Shown here piece by piece: positions 17,895-25,583 of a stretch of DNA of 47,055 bases. Position 1 is the first letter of the stretch, and each line of letters begins with the position of its first letter. The notes below the pieces were generated by a model. That model searched no databases and had not been told where the DNA came from. It was given only the letters and a program-made list of their open reading frames with translations. The stretch spans positions 1-47,055 of the forward strand of contig CALIZB010000001.1 in the NCBI GenBank assembly GCA_938028625.1. Direction: 5' to 3'. The position numbers and the translations under genes are program-made. Source of the stretch: an uncultured Bacteroidia bacterium. Lineage in GTDB: Bacteria; Bacteroidota; Bacteroidia; JANWVE01.

Positions 17895-18557
17895 ATGCAG
17901 AGCTTTCATATTTCTTTTATTATATTATCTTTTGCTGTTGTTTCGCTATCTACAACAGCACAAATAGACCCAAAAAGTAAAACTATCATGGATAATTCAT
18001 GGAATAAGTTCAGGTCTATTAGTAAAATGACAGCGACTATTAAGGTTAAAACAGAGGGTCCTAATATCCAAAAACCAGAAAGTAAAATTGGGAAAGCTGT
18101 TGTGAGTGGTAATAAGTACAGAATTACCTTCTCCACAGAAGGCAGAGAAATTATCTGTGATGAGAAAGCTGTATATAGCTATGACAAAAAAGCTAATGAG
18201 GTTACTATCAGTGAGTATTCTGAAGAGAATTCAGAATTTTCCCTTAATGCTTTTTACGAACAGTACCGTAAAGAACCCAAAGGAAAATACGTGGCAGAAG
18301 AAAAATTAGCCAACGGTACACTGGTAGACCATATTGAACTGTATCCGCCTGCACGCAGAAAAACCAATATTGTACGCATACATTTATGGGTGAATAGAAA
18401 TACGCATCTTGTAGAACAAATGAAAGTGCAGGACAGAAGTCAGAATTTCGTTACTTACATTTTTACAGATGTTCAGATTAACGGAACTGTTTCTGCATCA
18501 GATTTTACTTTCGATGCGTCCAAGTATCCTAATGCCAATATCGTAGATTTGCGATAA
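17895..18557 (+). CDS. LolA-like outer-membrane lipoprotein carrier
   Basis: A 220-residue periplasmic protein of the LolA fold, which carries lipoproteins from the inner to the outer membrane. It has a signal peptide (IILSFAVVSLSTTAQ), then the characteristic opening IMDNSWNKFRSISKMTATIKV, the strand pair GKAVVSGNKYRITFSTEGREIICDEKAVYSYDKKANEV (in two parts), and the late segment RNTHLVEQMKVQDRSQN with TYIFTDVQINGTVSASDFTFD near the end (read as separate strands). The spacing and these motifs agree with the Bacteroidota LolA group. A consensus promoter lies just upstream. The gene is followed by a 301-bp gap with strong secondary structure. LolA itself or a paralogue cannot be distinguished. 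Confidence 0.82.
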   Translation: MQSFHISFIILSFAVVSLSTTAQIDPKSKTIMDNSWNKFRSISKMTATIKVKTEGPNIQKPESKIGKAVVSGNKYRITFSTEGREIICDEKAVYSYDKKANEVTISEYSEENSEFSLNAFYEQYRKEPKGKYVAEEKLANGTLVDHIELYPPARRKTNIVRIHLWVNRNTHLVEQMKVQDRSQNFVTYIFTDVQINGTVSASDFTFDASKYPNANIVDLR

Positions 18558-18858
18558 CCCCACGGACTATAACCGTTTTAGGGATTATATTCATGAGAAG
18601 CAGGCAAAAAGCCCGCTTTCGCTTTTTAGGTAGGGGTATATAAATATTCGTGGTATACTTTCAGGTTATTGAGTAGAACGCGTTCGTACCGAAACGACCT
18701 GAAAGTTCACGTTACCTGCAAAGAATAGTTTGCCAACAAAAAAAGCAGACATTACATGAAAACTGTATTTCTCTGATGTCGTTTATATGAACACTCGGAA
18801 GCGGGTGTATCCGATACGTTATACGTTAGAGTCGTGGCAAGTCAATACTTAATCTTGG
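18558..18858. other. Structured 301-bp intergenic region, possible ncRNA
   Basis: No coding frame is convincing here. Structures visible are AAAAAGC (18606-18612)/GCTTTTT (18621-18627), which may terminate the LolA-like gene; a 9-bp stem CTTTCAGGT (18658-18666)/ACCTGAAAG (18697-18705) enclosing the perfect palindrome GAACGCGTTC (18676-18685); a 7-bp hairpin ACACTCG (18791-18797)/CGGGTGT (18802-18808) with a GAAG loop; and a direct repeat ATACGTT-ATACGTT near 18815. It does not match tmRNA, RNase P RNA, SRP RNA or a riboswitch that I can recognise. It lies between two convergent genes. Confidence 0.4.
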
Positions 18859-20388
18859 TTAGCTTTTGCCTACTATCAGAACCTGTCCGGGGTGAAGTGC
18901 GTTACCATTAAGTTTATTCCACTGTTTAAGGTCACTGACGGTTACACCATGTTTATTGGCAATAAGCCATAACGAGTCTCCGCTTTGTACCGTATAATAG
19001 ATAACTCCTTTTTGGGCTTGCGTCTGTAATCCTTGGCGGGAGTAGTTGTTTGTTTTTGTATTTTTGGTATTAGCCAGTTTGGATTTGTCTACTATTTCAC
19101 CGCTTTCACTGGGCTTATAAATGAGTAGTTTTTTACCTGCCCATATTTTATCTGCAACGATGTTATTCCATGCGCATAGGTCCTGCTTGCTTACTCCGTA
19201 TTTCTGTACGATTTCAGTTACGGTTTCACCTTGCTGAACAATATGCACAATTTCTTTGTTTTTAGGTTCTTTGAATACAGAACCGTCTTTAATTTTTTGT
19301 TGTAGTTCCTCCTGAGGAGATACGGTTGCCAGAGTACCTTTGCCAAGATAAGCCATTCTGTTCTGATTTACTTTTTTGTTAATACCATACGGCACGCGCA
19401 AGATATAAGGTTCATTGGATTTATTCACTACACCGCGTTTCAGTTCAGGATTCATGGCTTTAATTTCTTCGGGGTCTGCACCTACATTTTTTGCAAATTG
19501 AGTTAAATCTAAATAGGAAGTAACATGTAAGGTATCTCCAAAGTAAGAAAAGTCTGTAAGTTTGGGATATAAATTGTGTTCTGCATAATAGTGCATAATA
19601 TACACTGCGGCAATAAAACCAGGCACATAATTTTTGGTTTCCCCGGGCAGATACTGACGGATAACCCAATAGTTGAGAGAACCATTTGCCATTTGGATAG
19701 CACGGTTAACGTTACCAGGTCCGCAGTTGTAAGCGGCTAAAACTAAATGCCAATCACCGTATATTTCGTAAAGCGTTTTTAAGAATACGCAAGCGGCTTC
19801 GGTTTCTTTAACAGGGTCTCTGCGTTCATCTATGTAGGAGTTTATTTTCATACCATACATCTTTCCTGTGCTGTGAATAAACTGCCATAGCCCCACAGCA
19901 CCTGCGCGGGACGTGGCTAAGGGATTAAAAGCACTTTCTATAATAGGCAGGTATTTAAGTTCCATAGGTAGCCCATGTCTGTCCAAGGCTTCTTCAAAAA
20001 TAGGAAAATAAACTGATTGCAAGCCGAGTAATCTACCTATCTGTTCTTTCCTTTTAGCATACATACGTATAAACTTGCCTACATCTTCATGATAAACCAA
20101 CGGGATAACAGCAGGAATTAAACTTAATCTACGTTCATACTCTTCATCAGTATAATCAGGGACTAATTCAGGGGTAAAATTATATTTGCTTATTCGGGAG
20201 GTGTCCACAGGATAGGTACGTGCATTTTTGTATACCATGTATACGATACTGTCTAATCGCTGTAAAATTTCACTGTTTATTGGGTCTTTCTGTGTGTTGC
20301 TTGCTCCTGAAAGCTGTTTGTTGGGCTGGGCATGAAGCAAAAATACACTCATACAAAGTCCTGCAACAAAAGAAATGGTTTTTTTCAT
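18859..20388 (-). CDS. mltD: Membrane-bound lytic transglycosylase D-like protein with two LysM domains
   Basis: Cleaves the glycan strand of peptidoglycan to form 1,6-anhydro-muramyl products in the periplasm. The 509 residues comprise a signal peptide (cleavage after LLHA, about residue 20), an SLT-type catalytic domain at about 125-260 with the catalytic Glu151 in PIIESAFNP, the family motifs RAGAVGLWQFI and LAAYNCGPGNVNRA, and two LysM domains at about 372-417 (HIVQQGETVTEIVQKYGVS) and 461-507 (YTVQSGDSLWLIANKHGVT). The typical MltD form has one or more C-terminal LysM domains, so the architecture is standard. The signal peptide ends in AQ rather than Cys, so it is probably periplasmic rather than lipid-anchored. 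Start ATG at 20388. Confidence 0.93.
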   Translation of the reverse strand: MKKTISFVAGLCMSVFLLHAQPNKQLSGASNTQKDPINSEILQRLDSIVYMVYKNARTYPVDTSRISKYNFTPELVPDYTDEEYERRLSLIPAVIPLVYHEDVGKFIRMYAKRKEQIGRLLGLQSVYFPIFEEALDRHGLPMELKYLPIIESAFNPLATSRAGAVGLWQFIHSTGKMYGMKINSYIDERRDPVKETEAACVFLKTLYEIYGDWHLVLAAYNCGPGNVNRAIQMANGSLNYWVIRQYLPGETKNYVPGFIAAVYIMHYYAEHNLYPKLTDFSYFGDTLHVTSYLDLTQFAKNVGADPEEIKAMNPELKRGVVNKSNEPYILRVPYGINKKVNQNRMAYLGKGTLATVSPQEELQQKIKDGSVFKEPKNKEIVHIVQQGETVTEIVQKYGVSKQDLCAWNNIVADKIWAGKKLLIYKPSESGEIVDKSKLANTKNTKTNNYSRQGLQTQAQKGVIYYTVQSGDSLWLIANKHGVTVSDLKQWNKLNGNALHPGQVLIVGKS

Positions 20389-20580
20389 AGTTTAACGGAT
20401 TACATGGTTAAAACTCCTTTAAGATGCAAAGATAAGGTTTGTCTTTCAAATGGCAAGAATATCATGTAAAAGTTAAGGGAATATTTTGGCTTTTTGCATA
20501 TAAATAAAGTTGCTGTGGAGTTAAAAATCCAAAATTAAATTATGAAATTCAAAGTTGTTTTGTAGTTTTGCGGTCAGATT

Positions 20581-20916
20581 ATGTTAGAGGTAATATTATT
20601 ATTCGGAGGCCCTGGTCAGGGTGGACAGCAGAGCGGAGCAGGTAACTTCAGTGGGCTTATCATGCTGTTGTTAGTTTTTGTAGTGATGTACTTTTTTATG
20701 ATACGCCCACAGTTGAAAAAACAAAAAGAAGCTCAGAAATTTCGTAATGAGTTAAAAAAAGGGGATAAAGTAGTTACTATTGGCGGCTTGCACGGTAAAA
20801 TTGTAGAAGTAACGGACACTACTGTAATTTTGGAAGCAGACAAAGACATTAATTTAACTTTTGAAAAATCTGCTATTGCCAGTTTAGCAAACACAAGTTC
20901 AGAGAAAAAATCATGA
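20581..20916 (+). CDS. yajC: Sec translocon accessory protein YajC
   Basis: A single-pass inner-membrane partner of SecDF in protein export. The 111 residues have one membrane segment (LIMLLLVFVVMYFFMI), then the signature RPQLKKQKEAQKFRNELKKG followed by DKVVTIGGLHGKIVEV. The N-terminal Gly/Gln-rich stretch is common in the family. The start is ATG at 20581, 10 bases after a TAGTTTTG box (20563-20570). The downstream gene overlaps by 4 bp (ATGA), so the two are co-translated. SecD/SecF are not adjacent. Confidence 0.95.
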   Translation: MLEVILLFGGPGQGGQQSGAGNFSGLIMLLLVFVVMYFFMIRPQLKKQKEAQKFRNELKKGDKVVTIGGLHGKIVEVTDTTVILEADKDINLTFEKSAIASLANTSSEKKS

Positions 20917-21455
20917 AGACAATCTATTGGTTTATTGCGCTATCAGGTGTAGCGGCTATCAGTTTTTGGTACGCTTTTACTCCTCCAAAAAGCGGATTAA
21001 CTTTAGAATCTGCTACTATGCAAGAATGGGCGGGGGGCGCCGCAGGTTCAGGCAGAGGTACAAATTACAGAATTATTGTGAGAAAAAAAGCTAAAAAAGC
21101 GGTTAAAATTTCTTCTGTATGGATAGGAGATGCTCAGAATGGCAGGACTGTAGACTTTACAGTAACCACAGTCCCCAAAGATAGCAAAGACGTAAACCTT
21201 TCTGACAAGGCAGAAGACATCACTAATGCAGACAAATTACAGATAGAAGCTACGTTAAGGATACCTGGTCAGAAAAGACGTCTGCCTGACGACCCTGAAA
21301 TCCCGGAAGAAGAAACTCCAAAACAGACAGAAAAACAGGTTTGTGCTATAGAAGGATTTAAAGGAGAAGGCTATGTAGCATACAGCATGGGTAAAAAAGT
21401 GCAACACCTTGTGATAGACAAGTTTGAGAAATTGGAAAAAGTTTTTTATCCATAA
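20913..21455 (+). CDS. Small membrane-anchored protein of unknown function, coupled to yajC
   Basis: A 180-residue protein I do not recognise. Residues 4-22 form a hydrophobic signal-anchor (YWFIALSGVAAISFWYAF), so most of the chain is probably periplasmic. The body has basic and beta-prone stretches, a Gly-rich patch (AGGAAGSGRG), and an acidic Pro/Glu/Thr linker (PDDPEIPEEETPKQTEKQ) before the C-terminal region. No enzyme motif is visible. It overlaps yajC by 4 bp, which argues for translational coupling and a role near the membrane or Sec export, but that is inference. A tRNA promoter starts about 65 bp downstream. Confidence 0.6.
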   Translation: MKTIYWFIALSGVAAISFWYAFTPPKSGLTLESATMQEWAGGAAGSGRGTNYRIIVRKKAKKAVKISSVWIGDAQNGRTVDFTVTTVPKDSKDVNLSDKAEDITNADKLQIEATLRIPGQKRRLPDDPEIPEEETPKQTEKQVCAIEGFKGEGYVAYSMGKKVQHLVIDKFEKLEKVFYP

Positions 21456-21521
21456 TACACAAAAAAGTACCTTGAAAAACAATAACTTACACAAAAATCA
21501 TTTAAAAAAACACAAAAAAAC

Positions 21522-21553
21522 TTGACAAAAGGACATAACATGTTGTATCTTTG
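21522..21553 (+). promoter_or_regulatory. Promoter of the tRNA-Lys/tRNA-Leu unit
   Basis: TTG at 21522-21524 and TATCTTTG at 21546-21553 with a 21-nt gap, followed by GCAGTCCC. Its two conserved blocks, CTTGACAAAAG and TTGTATCTTTGCAGTCC, recur with the same 11-nt separation before tRNA-Glu on the other strand. Confidence 0.8.
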
Positions 21554-21578
21554 CAGTCCCAAAATAAAACAAAAGTAT

Positions 21579-21651
21579 GTTCTTGTAGCTCAGTTGGTAG
21601 AGCATCTCACTTTTAATGAGGGGGTCCTGGGTTCGAGTCCCAGCAAGAACA
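21579..21651 (+). tRNA. tRNA-Lys (TTT)
   Basis: Acceptor GTTCTTG/CAAGAAC, D-arm with AGTTGGTAGAGC, anticodon loop CTTTTAA giving TTT, and T-arm CTGGG-TTCGAGT-CCCAG. The discriminator is A and CCA is not encoded. Confidence 0.97.
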
Positions 21652-21660
21652 CATAAAGAT

Positions 21661-21742
21661 GCCCAGGTGGTGAAACTGGTAGACACACTATCTTGAGGGG
21701 GTAGCGCCGCAAGGCATCCGAGTTCAAATCTCGGCCTGGGCA
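21661..21742 (+). tRNA. tRNA-Leu (GAG)
   Basis: Class II tRNA with a long variable arm. Acceptor GCCCAGG/CCTGGGC, anticodon stem CTATC/GGTAG with loop TTGAGGG giving GAG, and discriminator A. CCA is not encoded. It lies 9 bp after tRNA-Lys and is probably co-transcribed. Confidence 0.96.
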
Positions 21743-21751
21743 CGGGTACTT

Positions 21752-21782
21752 GCTGACGATAAGAAAACTTCGTCTGCATTTT
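21752..21782 (+). terminator. Possible terminator after tRNA-Leu
   Basis: GACGA (21755-21759)/TCGTC (21770-21774), extended by GC/GC across a T-T mismatch, followed by ATTTT. It separates the Lys-Leu unit from the second tRNA promoter. Confidence 0.5.
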
Positions 21783-21790
21783 CAAAAGAT

Positions 21791-21821
21791 TTGACTTGTA
21801 ATATATATCGTTATATATTTG
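21791..21821 (+). promoter_or_regulatory. Promoter of the tRNA-Thr-Tyr-Gly-Thr-tuf unit
   Basis: TTG at 21791-21793 and TATATTTG at 21814-21821 with a 20-nt gap, again followed directly by GCAGTCCC as at the tRNA-Lys promoter. Confidence 0.75.
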
Positions 21822-21843
21822 CAGTCCCTTAGGTAAAACATTA

Positions 21844-21916
21844 GCCTGAGTAGCTCAGCTGGTAGAGCAACTGACTTGTAATCAGTGGGTCGGGGGTTCG
21901 AAGCCCTTCTCAGGCT
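21844..21916 (+). tRNA. tRNA-Thr (TGT)
   Basis: Acceptor GCCTGAG/CTCAGGC, anticodon stem ACTGA/TCAGT with loop CTTGTAA giving TGT, and discriminator T. It is the first tRNA of the tuf-linked cluster. Confidence 0.97.
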
Positions 21917-21925
21917 CTTCGTATT

Positions 21926-22008
21926 GGGAAGATAGCCAAGTGGCCAACGGCAACAGACTGTAAATCTGTCCTCTTCGGAGTTCGTAGGTTCGAATCCTAC
22001 TCTTCCCA
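21926..22008 (+). tRNA. tRNA-Tyr (GTA)
   Basis: Class II tRNA. Acceptor GGGAAGA/TCTTCCC, anticodon stem CAGA/TCTG with loop CTGTAAA giving GTA, long variable arm, T-arm GTAGG-TTCGAAT-CCTAC, and discriminator A. Confidence 0.97.
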
Positions 22009-22021
22009 CACAATTAGATAA

Positions 22022-22093
22022 GCGGAAGTAGCTCAATGGTAGAGTACTAGCCTTCCAAGCTAGCTGTTGCGGGTTCGAGTCCCGTCTTCCGCT
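22022..22093 (+). tRNA. tRNA-Gly (TCC)
   Basis: Acceptor GCGGAAG/CTTCCGC, anticodon stem CTAGC/GCTAG with loop CTTCCAA giving TCC, and discriminator T. Confidence 0.97.
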
Positions 22094-22101
22094 CAAACGA
22101 A

Positions 22102-22177
22102 GCCAATATAGCTCAGTAGGTAGAGCGCATCCATGGTAAGGATGAGGTCACCAGTTCGATCCTGGTTATTGGCTCCA
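22102..22177 (+). tRNA. tRNA-Thr (GGT)
   Basis: Acceptor GCCAATA/TATTGGC, anticodon stem CATCC/GGATG with loop ATGGTAA giving GGT, discriminator T, then CCA at 22175-22177. It is the only tRNA in the window with a genomically encoded CCA. The tuf start codon lies 43 bp downstream. Confidence 0.97.
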
Positions 22178-22220
22178 GCAAAGGTTCTTTAACAAAACAA
22201 ACATAAAGTAAATAAAAATC

Positions 22221-23408
22221 ATGGCAAAAGAGAATTTTGACCGTTCTAAGCCCCACGTAAATATAGGTACAATTGGGCACGTAGACCACGGTAAAACAAC
22301 ATTAACCGCGGCAATCACTACGGTATTAGCTAAAAAAGGGTTAAGTGAAGTCCGTTCTTTTGACTCTATTGACAACGCACCCGAAGAAAAAGAGCGTGGT
22401 ATTACTATCAATACATCACACGTAGAGTACCAGACAGTTAACAGACACTATGCACACGTAGATTGTCCTGGTCACGCGGATTATGTTAAAAACATGGTTA
22501 CAGGCGCTGCCCAGATGGACGGTGCCATTCTTGTAGTAGCCGCTACGGACGGACCTATGCCCCAAACTCGTGAGCATATCCTTTTAGCCCGTCAGGTAGG
22601 TGTACCTTATATTGTGGTATTCATGAACAAGGTAGACATGGTTGATGACCCAGAATTGTTGGAACTTGTAGAAATGGACATTCGTGATTTGTTAAACAAA
22701 TATGAGTTTCCTGGTGATGACACCCCTGTTATTCGTGGTTCTGCTTTGGGCGGTCTTAATGGTGACCCAAAATGGGAAGCCACCATCATGGATTTAATGG
22801 ATGCTGTAGATACTTACATTCCTACTCCTACTCGTGTTTTGGACAAACCTTTCCTTATGCCCGTAGAAGACGTATTTTCTATCACAGGTCGTGGTACAGT
22901 GGCCACAGGTCGTATTGAGCGTGGTGTCGTGAAAGTTAATGAACCCGTAGATATTATTGGTTTAGGTGCAGAGGATTTGAAATCTACAGTTACAGGGGTA
23001 GAAATGTTCCGTAAATTGTTAGATGAAGGACAAGCAGGTGATAACGTAGGTTTGTTGTTGCGTGGTATAGACAAAGATAAAATTAAACGTGGTATGGTAA
23101 TCTGTAAGCCCGGTACTATTACTCCGCACACACATTTCAAAGCTGAGGTTTATGTTTTAAGCAAAGAAGAAGGCGGGCGTCATACACCCTTTTTCAATAA
23201 CTATCGCCCTCAATTCTATATGAGAACCACAGACGTGACAGGAAGCTGTAAACTGCCACAAGGTGTGGAAATGGTAATGCCTGGCGACAATGTTACTATT
23301 GAGGTTGAACTTATTCACCCTGTAGCTATGGAAAAAGGTCTTCGTTTTGCTATCCGTGAAGGTGGAAGAACCGTAGGTGCTGGTCAGGTAACTGAAATCA
23401 TAAAATAA
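22221..23408 (+). CDS. tuf: Translation elongation factor Tu
   Basis: GTPase that brings aminoacyl-tRNA to the ribosomal A site. The 395 residues are full length. G1 is GHVDHGKT (19-26), with the switch region [13 protein letters not shown]3 [10 protein letters not shown]4 NKVDM and G5 near GSALGG. Domains 2 and 3 follow, with [13 protein letters not shown] and [11 protein letters not shown] at the end. It is transcribed after four tRNA genes with no visible promoter in between, so mature tRNAs and tuf mRNA probably come from one transcript. A large hairpin follows it. The tRNA context corresponds to tufB of enterobacteria. Confidence 0.99.
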   Translation: MAKENFDRSKPHVNIGTIGHVDHGKTTLTAAITTVLAKKGLSEVRSFDSIDNAPEEKERGITINTSHVEYQTVNRHYAHVDCPGHADYVKNMVTGAAQMDGAILVVAATDGPMPQTREHILLARQVGVPYIVVFMNKVDMVDDPELLELVEMDIRDLLNKYEFPGDDTPVIRGSALGGLNGDPKWEATIMDLMDAVDTYIPTPTRVLDKPFLMPVEDVFSITGRGTVATGRIERGVVKVNEPVDIIGLGAEDLKSTVTGVEMFRKLLDEGQAGDNVGLLLRGIDKDKIKRGMVICKPGTITPHTHFKAEVYVLSKEEGGRHTPFFNNYRPQFYMRTTDVTGSCKLPQGVEMVMPGDNVTIEVELIHPVAMEKGLRFAIREGGRTVGAGQVTEIIK

Positions 23409-23428
23409 AACAAGAAATATGTAATAAA

Positions 23429-23471
23429 GTTACGGATAGCGGATGTCTTATCCGTTGTCCGTAACATTTTT
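23429..23471 (+). terminator. Strong hairpin with T-run between tuf and tRNA-Trp
   Basis: An outer 8-bp stem GTTACGGA (23429-23436)/TCCGTAAC (23458-23465) encloses an inner stem CGGAT (23440-23444)/ATCCG (23450-23454), followed by ATTTTT. An alternative pairing ACGGATA/TATCCGT is also possible. It ends only two bases before tRNA-Trp. Confidence 0.75.
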
Positions 23472-23473
23472 CT

Positions 23474-23544
23474 AGGGGTATAGTTCAATGGTAGAATAGC
23501 GGTCTCCAAAACCGTTGATGTGGGTTCAAATCCTGCTACCCCTG
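23474..23544 (+). tRNA. tRNA-Trp (CCA)
   Basis: Acceptor AGGGGTA/TACCCCT, anticodon stem GCGGT/ACCGT with loop CTCCAAA giving CCA, and discriminator G. It lies between tuf and secE, a placement seen in many bacteria, and secE starts 25 bp later. Confidence 0.97.
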
Positions 23545-23569
23545 CTACCCAACTCAATTTTAATCTACT

Positions 23570-23761
23570 ATGTTACAACGCTTAGGAAACTGGTATAAAG
23601 AAATATCTCATGAGTTATTAAGTAAAGTTTCGTGGCCTACCTGGGAAGAGCTTCAGGGAAGCACAACTGTGGTTTTAATAACTTCGCTGATTATTTCTAT
23701 AATAATTTTTGCCATAGACTCTCTGTTTAATTATGGCTTGCAATTCATTTATGGAGGTTAG
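23570..23761 (+). CDS. secE: Preprotein translocase subunit SecE
   Basis: Essential small subunit of the SecYEG channel, in the short single-helix form (63 residues). The conserved amphipathic segment includes ELLSKVSWPTWEELQGST, where the family motif KVxWPxxxE is clear, followed by one membrane helix at about 32-54 (VVLITSLIISIIIFAIDSLF). No Shine-Dalgarno sequence is obvious. nusG starts 5 bp after the stop, and its Shine-Dalgarno GGAGG lies inside the secE 3' end. Confidence 0.97.
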   Translation: MLQRLGNWYKEISHELLSKVSWPTWEELQGSTTVVLITSLIISIIIFAIDSLFNYGLQFIYGG

Positions 23762-23766
23762 GCAAT

Positions 23767-24375
23767 ATGGCAAAAAGTACCAAAAAGACACTAAAAAAAG
23801 AAGAGATAAAAGAGCAAAAAAAACCTGTTCAGGGCTGGTACGTTGTGCGCGTGGTAGCAGGTCAGGAGCAGACTATAAAAAAAGCTATTGAAAGTGAGGC
23901 AAAGGCAGAGAAATTAGAAGACAGAGTGTTTGAAGTGGTGATACCTGTAGAAAAGGTGTTTGAAATAAAAGACGGAAAAAAGAAACTTAAAGAAAAAATT
24001 CTTTATCCGGGTTATCTCTTCTGTCATTTGTTTCCGGACGGAGAAGTATTAAGCACTATCAACAATATCCCTAATGTAATAGGTTTTTTACACTCAAAAG
24101 CCCCCAAGCGCTCAGGACAAGAACTGCCTGAACCGTTAAGGAAAAGTGAAGTAGAGAAAATGTTGGGTAAGGTGAATGCTCAAAATCAGGAAGAAGAGTT
24201 GATAGAAATCCCGTTTATAGAAGGTGAGGAAATCAAGGTAATAGATGGCCCTTTTGACGGTTGTACAGGAATTATCAAGCGTATACATAAAGACAAGATA
24301 GAAGTTGAAGTAAAAATCTTTGAAAGAAGTACTCCTGTGGAGTTAAGTTATACCCAAATAGAAAAAGTATTTTAA
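23767..24375 (+). CDS. nusG: Transcription termination/antitermination factor NusG
   Basis: Binds RNA polymerase and links it to Rho or to the leading ribosome. The 202 residues begin with a Lys-rich extension (about 1-20), followed by the NGN domain (GWYVVRVVAGQEQTIKKAIE, about 23-42; ILYPGYLFCHL near 78-88) and a C-terminal KOW domain (EGEEIKVIDGPFDGCTGIIK, about 152-171). The start is ATG at 23767, with GGAGG nine bases upstream (23753-23757) inside secE, so translation of the two genes is probably coupled. rplK starts 7 bp after the stop. Confidence 0.97.
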   Translation: MAKSTKKTLKKEEIKEQKKPVQGWYVVRVVAGQEQTIKKAIESEAKAEKLEDRVFEVVIPVEKVFEIKDGKKKLKEKILYPGYLFCHLFPDGEVLSTINNIPNVIGFLHSKAPKRSGQELPEPLRKSEVEKMLGKVNAQNQEEELIEIPFIEGEEIKVIDGPFDGCTGIIKRIHKDKIEVEVKIFERSTPVELSYTQIEKVF

Positions 24376-24382
24376 TTGAATT

Positions 24383-24826
24383 ATGGCAAAAGAAATCGCT
24401 ACTTATATTAAGTTACAGGTAAAGGGAGGTGCGGCAAATCCTTCTCCCCCAATCGGTCCTGCGTTAGGTTCCAAAGGGGTGAATATCATGGAGTTTTGTA
24501 AGCGCTTTAATGCGGCTACCCAAGACAAACCCGGAGAAGTATTGCCTGTGATTATCACAGTATATACAGACAAGTCCTTTGACTTTGTTGTTAAAACTCC
24601 CCCTACCGCAGTATTGCTTATGAAAGCTGCAAAAATTGAAAAAGGTTCTGCTGAGTCCAACCGTAATAAGGTAGGCGAGGTGAACTGGGAACAAATTAAA
24701 ACCATCGCAGAAACAAAAATGCCTGACCTGAACGCTTTCACGGTAGAATCTGCAATGAAAATGATTGCAGGTACAGCCAGAAGTATGGGTTTAACCGTAA
24801 AAGGTACTCCTCCTTGGGAAAATTAA
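24383..24826 (+). CDS. rplK: 50S ribosomal protein L11
   Basis: Binds the GTPase-associated region of 23S rRNA and forms the base of the stalk. The 147 residues show the N-terminal motif [34 protein letters not shown], the central [12 protein letters not shown] and the C-terminal [12 protein letters not shown]. The start is ATG at 24383, with no strong Shine-Dalgarno sequence. It follows nusG by 7 bp in the secE-nusG-rplKAJL operon. Confidence 0.98.
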   Translation: MAKEIATYIKLQVKGGAANPSPPIGPALGSKGVNIMEFCKRFNAATQDKPGEVLPVIITVYTDKSFDFVVKTPPTAVLLMKAAKIEKGSAESNRNKVGEVNWEQIKTIAETKMPDLNAFTVESAMKMIAGTARSMGLTVKGTPPWEN

Positions 24827-24875
24827 AACAAAAAAGTAAAACAAATATTCACATTATAAATTCAGAACTTGCGTT

Positions 24876-25580
24876 ATGACAAAGTTATCCAAAAAGTACA
24901 AAGCGGCACTCGCCAAGTATAATCCGGAACAAGAGTTTTCTTTGGAGCAAGCTTCTGCGTTACTCAAACAAATCGCGTTTGCTAAATTTGACGAAACCGT
25001 AGATTTAGCTATCCGTCTGGGGATAGACCCCAAACAATCTTCTCAGATGGTAAGAGGGGTTGCAACCCTTCCCCATGGTACGGGAAAAACGGTGCGTGTA
25101 TTGGTATTAACGACAGGAGATAAACAAGAAGCTGCCCGGAATGCTGGTGCCGACCATGTAGGATTAGAAGACTACATAGAAAAAATTGAAAAAGAAGGTT
25201 GGGCAGATGTAGATGTAATTATCGCTTCTCCTGACGTAATGGCAAAAGTAGGTCGTTTGGGTAAAGTATTAGGTCCTAGAGGGCTTATGCCCAATCCTAA
25301 AACAGGAACAGTTACTAATGATGTAGCCTCTGCGGTTAAAGAGGTAAAAGCAGGTAAAATTGACTTCCGTAACGACAAAACAGGAGGCATTGTACATGTA
25401 GCTATCGGTAAAGTTTCTTTTACTCCTCAGCAAATTGCAGAAAACGCATTAGAAGTTATACAAACTGTTGTAAAACTAAAACCTGCGTCTGCAAAAGGAA
25501 CTTATATCAAAAGCATTGTACTTTCCAGTACTATGAGTCCCAGTATTAAAATTGATAAAAAATCTATTCCCGGTATATAG
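24876..25580 (+). CDS. rplA: 50S ribosomal protein L1
   Basis: Forms the L1 stalk and assists release of deacylated tRNA. In many bacteria it represses its own operon. The 234 residues show [32 protein letters not shown] and the L1 signature around [19 protein letters not shown]. The gap to rplK is 49 bp. A regulatory L1-binding site was not clearly identified. rplJ starts 3 bp after the stop. Confidence 0.98.
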   Translation: MTKLSKKYKAALAKYNPEQEFSLEQASALLKQIAFAKFDETVDLAIRLGIDPKQSSQMVRGVATLPHGTGKTVRVLVLTTGDKQEAARNAGADHVGLEDYIEKIEKEGWADVDVIIASPDVMAKVGRLGKVLGPRGLMPNPKTGTVTNDVASAVKEVKAGKIDFRNDKTGGIVHVAIGKVSFTPQQIAENALEVIQTVVKLKPASAKGTYIKSIVLSSTMSPSIKIDKKSIPGI

Positions 25581-25583
25581 GCT

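Noticed and set aside
18558-18858. tmRNA, RNase P RNA or SRP RNA in the structured gap
   Set aside because: None of the conserved sequence marks of these RNAs is present.
21498-22096. Minus-strand reading frames across the tRNA cluster, with peptides such as TRTQDPLIKS
   Set aside because: They are the antisense of tRNA genes, a common false-gene artefact, and are fully explained by the tRNAs on the plus strand.
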